This document shows positions 58,803-64,000 of a stretch of 64,000 bases of DNA, one piece after another. The notes below the pieces were generated by a model that was given only the letters and a program-made list of their open reading frames with translations, had not been told where the DNA came from and searched no databases. Source of the stretch: Parasitella parasitica (Eukaryota; Mucoromycota; Mucoromycetes; Mucorales; Mucoraceae); the NCBI GenBank assembly GCA_025201805.1, contig MU619276.1, positions 144,344 to 208,343 on the forward strand. Reading direction: 5' to 3'. The position numbers and the translations under genes are program-made. Numbering within the stretch: position 1 is the stretch's first letter; each line of letters starts with the position of its first letter.

Positions 58803-59368
58803 GCACAATATCAAATTGATCATCAATATATCTTTTCTGAAAAAAAAAAATATCAGTCATGCCAAACACATGTAATAAAAGAAAGACAGTTTTTAACATG
58901 TAAACACCCATTCAGGCCAACAATGCTCTTTACAATGTATTTTAACATTTAGAAGGAAAAAAAAAAAAAAAAGCAATTGCCTTGGTTATTGACCTTTTTT
59001 GTGCTAAAGCTTGAACAGCTAAATTCTTTCTTTTATTGAAAGCGCAATCAATTACTATAATTAGCTGAAAATTCGAAAAATAAAGTAATGCATGAATAGC
59101 CGTAGTCGTTGGCTGACGATTATGATAGTAGTAGTATTAATAAAAAGGGGGGGGGATGGAGGAGGATATAGTATATGTGAATAAATATTTGTTGCTTATA
59201 TGTATATAGAATTCTTTGCATACATGGAGAATTTCGTGAAAATAATTTAAAAAAATTGGGAAAAAAAAAGGGCATAAAAATGTGGTTGAAGCCTATGTAA
59301 CTATGTATAAAAATAATGAAAATTAAAGAATAAAAAGAGGGGATAAAGAGCGTAAATGGAAGCAGCGT
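58803..59368. other. 3' flanks of H3 and the Zn2Cys6 gene
   Basis: No gene found. Contains A-runs (58956-58972) and a G9 run (59147-59155). Confidence 0.45.
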
Positions 59369-61758
59369 CTAAAACGGCGAAAATGTGGTGAAAAATTGCG
59401 GGTCAGAAAGAATGTCAAAGGGCACTGGACCTTCGTCTTTGTGTTCGAGTGGTATAGACGGCGATTGTTTTGGCGTGAGGTAAGATGCTGGTGAGCATGT
59501 CGCGGAGAGGTCAACACTATCGAAAAAATCAAACCAGGGAGGCAAATCCTGTTGAGTTAAAGATGATGACGATGATGCATTTGAAACAAGAGTCTGCTCT
59601 TGCTGTGATTGTTGTTCGTCCATGATGACAGGAAATATGCTGCTAATATCAAATCTTTGCTGTTCAGCGTAAAAGTCGTTGATCAGCATGTTGTTATTAT
59701 CTGGAGCGGTTAATATGCTAGAGGATGGAGAAGCCAGTAAGCCCTGATTGTCTTCTTCGTTGTCTGCGACATAGGGGCGTTTGTTGTTGTTGTTGTTCTT
59801 TGACGACCAGTTTGACGTAGGAGACAAGGACGCAGAATTCGATGGCGAGGGATACCCATAGTCAAATACAATATTGCAGTCTCTCACTAGAAATTGCTGC
59901 AGTACGCTTTCCAAGACAGGGCGAGGAAGCAAGCTACAGTGGGCCTCCTTGAACAGAGACATGCCCTTGGAGAGATTAATCATATCGAGTTCATTGTTGT
60001 CTTTACTGCTAAGCATAGTATTGTCGAGGTGAATAGAAGTAGCCAGAGTCAACGAGAGGGGAAATAGACAGTGTAGGTACTTTGCTTGGCCCTGTTCCAG
60101 CATTTGCTCGGAAATGCGAATGATAGTGGCTGCAGACGTTGTGCAAATGCTGCTGCTTAGACTTTGCATTTCATGTTGGATCGTTCTGTTTAGCATAATT
60201 TGGACAGTGTAATACAATATGCGGTACATTCTTGCAATAGGAGAAGGTGAAACATGCTGGTTTAGTTTTCCATAGTCAAGATAGGAAGGCAGCTGCAATA
60301 GCCAGCCATTCAAATCCGACTGAGAGGCTATGCCCTCGCCAATGTCGCTCACAATGTAAGCAAGTCGGATCATCTCTCTGAACGAGTTAATTTGGAGAGC
60401 ATATTCGACAGATGTGTATGCCAACTGTTGCTGGTGTTGGTAGCGAGACGGATAGGAAAGGGCAAACAGCTGGTTATCTTCTAGCTGAGGATACTGGACG
60501 TGCTGCTGCTTGCTGATAAATGCGTTTCCGCCAGTACTGCCTGCCAGCCAGCGATCAATGACAAAAGAAACCCAGTAGGCACGTCTTTTCATCTCGGTCT
60601 GATGCATATCTTGCTTGTCGTTGGGTGACTCGTAGTCCAATTTCAGTTGATGAACAAGAACAGACAGACGGTGACGAAGCGCATAGCATTTATGCAAATC
60701 GCCTCGCAAGTATGTATACCAGCACATGATGACTGTAGCCTAAAAATGAAGCGAAATTAATATCACCCGAAACACGTGGGGGAGTGTTGGCATTTTTCGT
60801 ACCTGCACTGTGGACAGATCAGTCGTTGTCATATCATCATGAGACGCGTTGATGGACAGAGCATCGAATTGCTGATTCAAGGCCTTTTCTTGACCGACGT
60901 CCTGGATGCTGTTGTTCAGACGACATCCTAAAAGGAAAACGGCCAGTTTCAGCATAGGATTCAGCTCTTCGTTTTCAAGTTGAAAATGAAACTGAGGTCT
61001 TGATAGAATGGGGAAAATAAAGTTGAAATGGTCAAAGAAGCTTTCGGTCCAAGTAGCGGTAGAAGTGTGCTTCCACTGCAATGAGCCAGTGGGTGGTTCA
61101 AGCACACTAGTCGTCGCTGGAAAAGCGTACATCGTGCCATTGCTGCCCTAGAGGATAGTCATAAGAATGGACCTTATCAGTGTTCTGATTCTTTTTCATG
61201 CGTGTGTGTGTGTTTTTTTTTTTTTTTTTAATTTAACGTACGTGTACCAATTGGACGGCTGCTCTCTCTTGCTCGAGAACAGCATCAACTGTATCAGCAA
61301 CTAAGCACAATAGCGCATTAGCTGCATTTTTGGTTAGCTGGGGCGGCTTGCGGATAGTATCCACTATACATGTAATATATATATATGGTATGTTTAATTG
61401 GATGCAATGTACATAAGCTATACTCATTCTGCAGTCTACCTGATGTTGAATCGCTGCTGCTGCTGCCGCTGACGACATGAAGGTGCAATGGCTGTTGCGG
61501 GATGTGGGGCGGCAGTTGCTGGGCTGTGGTGCCTAAAATCGACTCGATCCGATGCGCTCTGTTTTCAATTACTTCGACATAACTTTTGGGAGGGCCTCTC
61601 TTTTTGAGACGGTCAGAATATTGACAGCATATGCCGATAGACTGACATCGAGAACATGTAGGTTGAACACCATCGCACTTGACCTTTTTTTTGCGACAAA
61701 TGGTGCATGCTAAAGTGACTTTAACACGCTTTGGTGGCTGTTCGGTGCTTTTGGACAT
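59369..61758 (-). CDS. Zn2Cys6 fungal transcription factor, 718 aa
   Basis: Pathway-type regulator. Four exons (61758-61440, 61363-61242, 61147-60803, 60739-59369); 719 codons. The N-terminal binuclear cluster CTICRKKKVKCDGVQPTCSRCQ is followed by a linker and a heptad helix (YVEVIENRAHRIESIL). The fungal-specific middle homology region is present (FFDHFNFIFPILSRPQFH, MKRRAYWVSFVIDRWLAGSTG). The C-terminus is low-complexity Gln/Asn/Ser with acidic aromatic parts (DLPPWFDFFDS) that may activate. The cluster text and MHR resemble the XlnR/Gal4 class, but no ortholog can be named. Confidence 0.9.
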
Positions 61759-64000
61759 TTCTGTTGGAAGTTTGAAAGGGAAGAAGAAAGAGAAGAAATG
61801 GGAAAAATGAAGAAAAGAATGAATTAAATACTATCACAATTAAGGGGATTCTCTTTTTTGGACATACAGTTGCTTGAAAGGTTCAAAGTGACGGGATCTT
61901 TAAATGACCTTTTTGTTTATAAAGACACAAAAAGTGTGGGGGAATGAAAAGTGATTGGTTACAATATTGTCTTATATGGACTTGTGCATATACACCCTCT
62001 TTCCCCCTTTCTCCTTTGATCTTTCCATCGGTAAATTCCAGTTTTCATCAGGGGGTGTAACCAAGTGAGCTTTTGTGAGTTCCTCTCACTTCCTCAGTAT
62101 GTCTCCACATGCAGAGCTTGTCTCTGATTGGGCTACGGTGCAGGTTACTTGATCCAGACAAACAAGTACATGCCTCTCATGAGCATCACACTTTGTTGCA
62201 GAGGGGCAAACGGCAGAAAACACAGGAAAAACATGGTCGGTCCGATCTCTAACTAGCAAGATCAAGTGATGAGTGTTGAACATTCTGCCTTGAGGTGACA
62301 ATGCAACAAATATAGCAAATACAGGAGTACATGTATATAGCTCCTTTATTTTGTAGCAAAAAGAAAAAAAGACCTGCGAGAAACAGTTCGATACTTTGTA
62401 TATGTATTTCATATAAATTGATGTTTGTGCATATTCTAAAGATAATGAGATATGTTGTTGTGTAATCAGAACCAATTAAATCGCAATGTGGAATTTAAGG
62501 GTATATACATGCACATTTAAACTTTTATACACGACTCCTTTCGTGTGCTGATAAGGCCCTTATTATTATATTTATTAAAATTGTATTTCTGCTGGATTTC
62601 TCTTGATGCGTTAATACCACCATTGACTCTGTGTCAATTCGCAATGTAAGCAGCATGTTTTTAATATGCATTTTCAATGACACACATGGGGATCATGAGA
62701 CTTGCTAGCATCTTTATACATGGAGCAACTGCCTGAGCTCTACATGTGTCACTATTGCATCTTGTATTTCATATAGACAGCCCACTCTACTTTTACTGTG
62801 CTACTGTACTCGAGTGGTTTTGCGGGTCTCGACCATGTGGCATAATACACACCTCCAAGTCATAGGATAGTTTCCTGTAGTAACCACCTAATTATACATG
62901 TGTCTCAACGTATCGTTATACCACGCTGCGTATCTTTTGACCACATAACAGTATGGCTGGGGCTATGTTGCCCTGAATGATCTACGGGAAAGTTTCTTTC
63001 ATATGCTGCATTTTTTCTTTTTTTTTACATGTTTACTGTGATTTTGCCCAAGGCATCTGCTGTTGTCATGGTAGTTCATACATATAAGCGCCATTGGCAT
63101 CATGATCAAAGAGAATCATGATGAGCTCCAAAGAGTTTAATCTCCTCTTGGCTGCATAATTGAGTCTGCTCACACTCGCCTATTTTATAGCAACGTTCTG
63201 AGATCCTTTGTTTTGCGATATTTTGTTTGATATTTGATGGAGCTGGAGCTGCCAACACCTTTTAGATTCGTCCGCGTGGAAAATTTCTGTTCCACGGAAG
63301 CGATAAAAGGAGACTATATTTATTTTTAATTTTTACAATATGGTATTTTGTACCATAATAAGCAAAGATGGGTTAATTCCATTTTTTTTATATAAGCTTG
63401 TTGATATACATATTTTGGTTTTCAACTTGGTTGCTTGGACCACGAAGATGGCATGACACTGCTTTTGATATTTTCTAGGTTAAAACATATGCATAAATTA
63501 ATATTTTTCTTTTATGGAAGGCTTCGATCCGATAGTTTTCTGGTTACATAAACATACGAATGTTGTTTTAAAAAACCCCTCAAAATTAGAATAAATATGT
63601 AATGTCCAATCTGGTCTTTCTATTTGCATGTGTATACCGTATAAGGACAATTGTAGTAGCTCTGCATAATTCAAGGTGTTATTGTGTGGACATGAAAATG
63701 CATTCAGTCCTCTAAAATATAGCCACTAGCCGACTTTTTATTTTGATATCCACGCTCATTCGCGATAACTTTTGAATAGCCTAGCAGTGGGCACACAAGA
63801 TTATATTTACAATGTATACCTCTTATATGCATAAATCAACCGGTTTGCATAGTGGTTGCTAAGGGGATAAGTACGGGAATACTCTACTAATATGTTTTGC
63901 CTAAATAGAATCGATGCATTTTCTTTCAAGGAATTTGATACTGCAGATGACACTTGCCGAGTGGAGAAAAATACAAATCGTGATTCTCAAACTTGGAGAA
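61759..64000. other. Right-hand 2.2 kb without a convincing gene
   Basis: The left end is the promoter of the Zn2Cys6 gene. The rest is AT-rich. The longest frame (62475-62086 minus, 129 aa) has no family signature. No tRNA, rRNA or repeat recognised. Confidence 0.45.

Noticed and set aside
59563-59800. Asn/Gln repeats in the Zn2Cys6 protein as a prion-like domain
   Set aside because: Short mixed Asn/Ser/Gln runs are common in fungal regulators and not distinctive here.
62086-62475. 129-aa minus-strand open frame
   Set aside because: Mixed composition without family pattern; not supported as a gene.

Overview
The window is nuclear DNA of an early-diverging filamentous fungus, most likely Mucoromycota and probably Mucorales. 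The reasons are: AT-rich intergenic DNA; many 50-70 nt introns, often with a CTAAC-type branch site; an H4 histone reading DNIQGITK and an H3 without cysteine; and transposon relics and a kelch plus SGEPLW membrane protein that I associate with Mucorales from general knowledge (no search was run). Two N gaps (26096-26115 and 48479-48488) and the poly-A left edge are assembly limits.

Layout. 1-3004: transportin (minus, 3' end outside the window). 3.0-4.5 kb: a broken transposase-like gene ending inside a solo-LTR-like repeat. 5.0-9.8 kb: CsbD-like stress protein, F-box/LRR protein, ribosomal eL15, peroxisomal enoyl-CoA isomerase. 10.4-14.8 kb: two secreted proteins, a CFEM-like GPI protein and an atypical pepsin-like protease. 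15.2-21.4 kb: DHX34-type helicase divergent from ribosomal uL16. 21.7-25.5 kb: coiled-coil protein, an 87-bp Tc1/mariner-type miniature element, bZIP factor. 26.6-37.4 kb: galactokinase, ALDH7-type dehydrogenase, a tiny RPEL protein, an SLC35C1-like transporter and a 958-residue kelch membrane protein.

37.5-41.8 kb is a transposon graveyard: a 5'-truncated LINE with an 11-bp target duplication, Tc1-like and Tnp2-like transposase pieces, and two LTR-like sequences. A BAHD acyltransferase gene lies at its right edge. 43.3-61.8 kb is again gene-dense: RRP15, SLC35C2-like transporter, a three-finger C2H2 protein, an RBM5/10-like G-patch protein, an HSPA12-type Hsp70 with a Q-rich tail, Kin1-type kinase, PCID2/Thp1-like PCI protein, a divergent H4/H3 pair and a Zn2Cys6 regulator. 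The last 2.2 kb shows no convincing gene.

The genes are mostly unrelated housekeeping functions with no cluster or operon logic; several sit head-to-head over short shared promoters (DHX34/uL16, H4/H3, RPEL/SLC35C1, RBM5-like/HSPA12, F-box/eL15). All exon coordinates were derived by hand from reading frame, GT-AG (or GC-AG) sites and family conservation. The most unusual features are structural: a start codon split by an intron (H4), coding exons of 4, 7 and 8 nt, likely GC-AG introns, a stopless 54-nt intron beside the helicase DEVH motif, and the 87-bp near-palindromic TA-flanked element. I did not find an undescribed defence, biosynthetic or RNA system.
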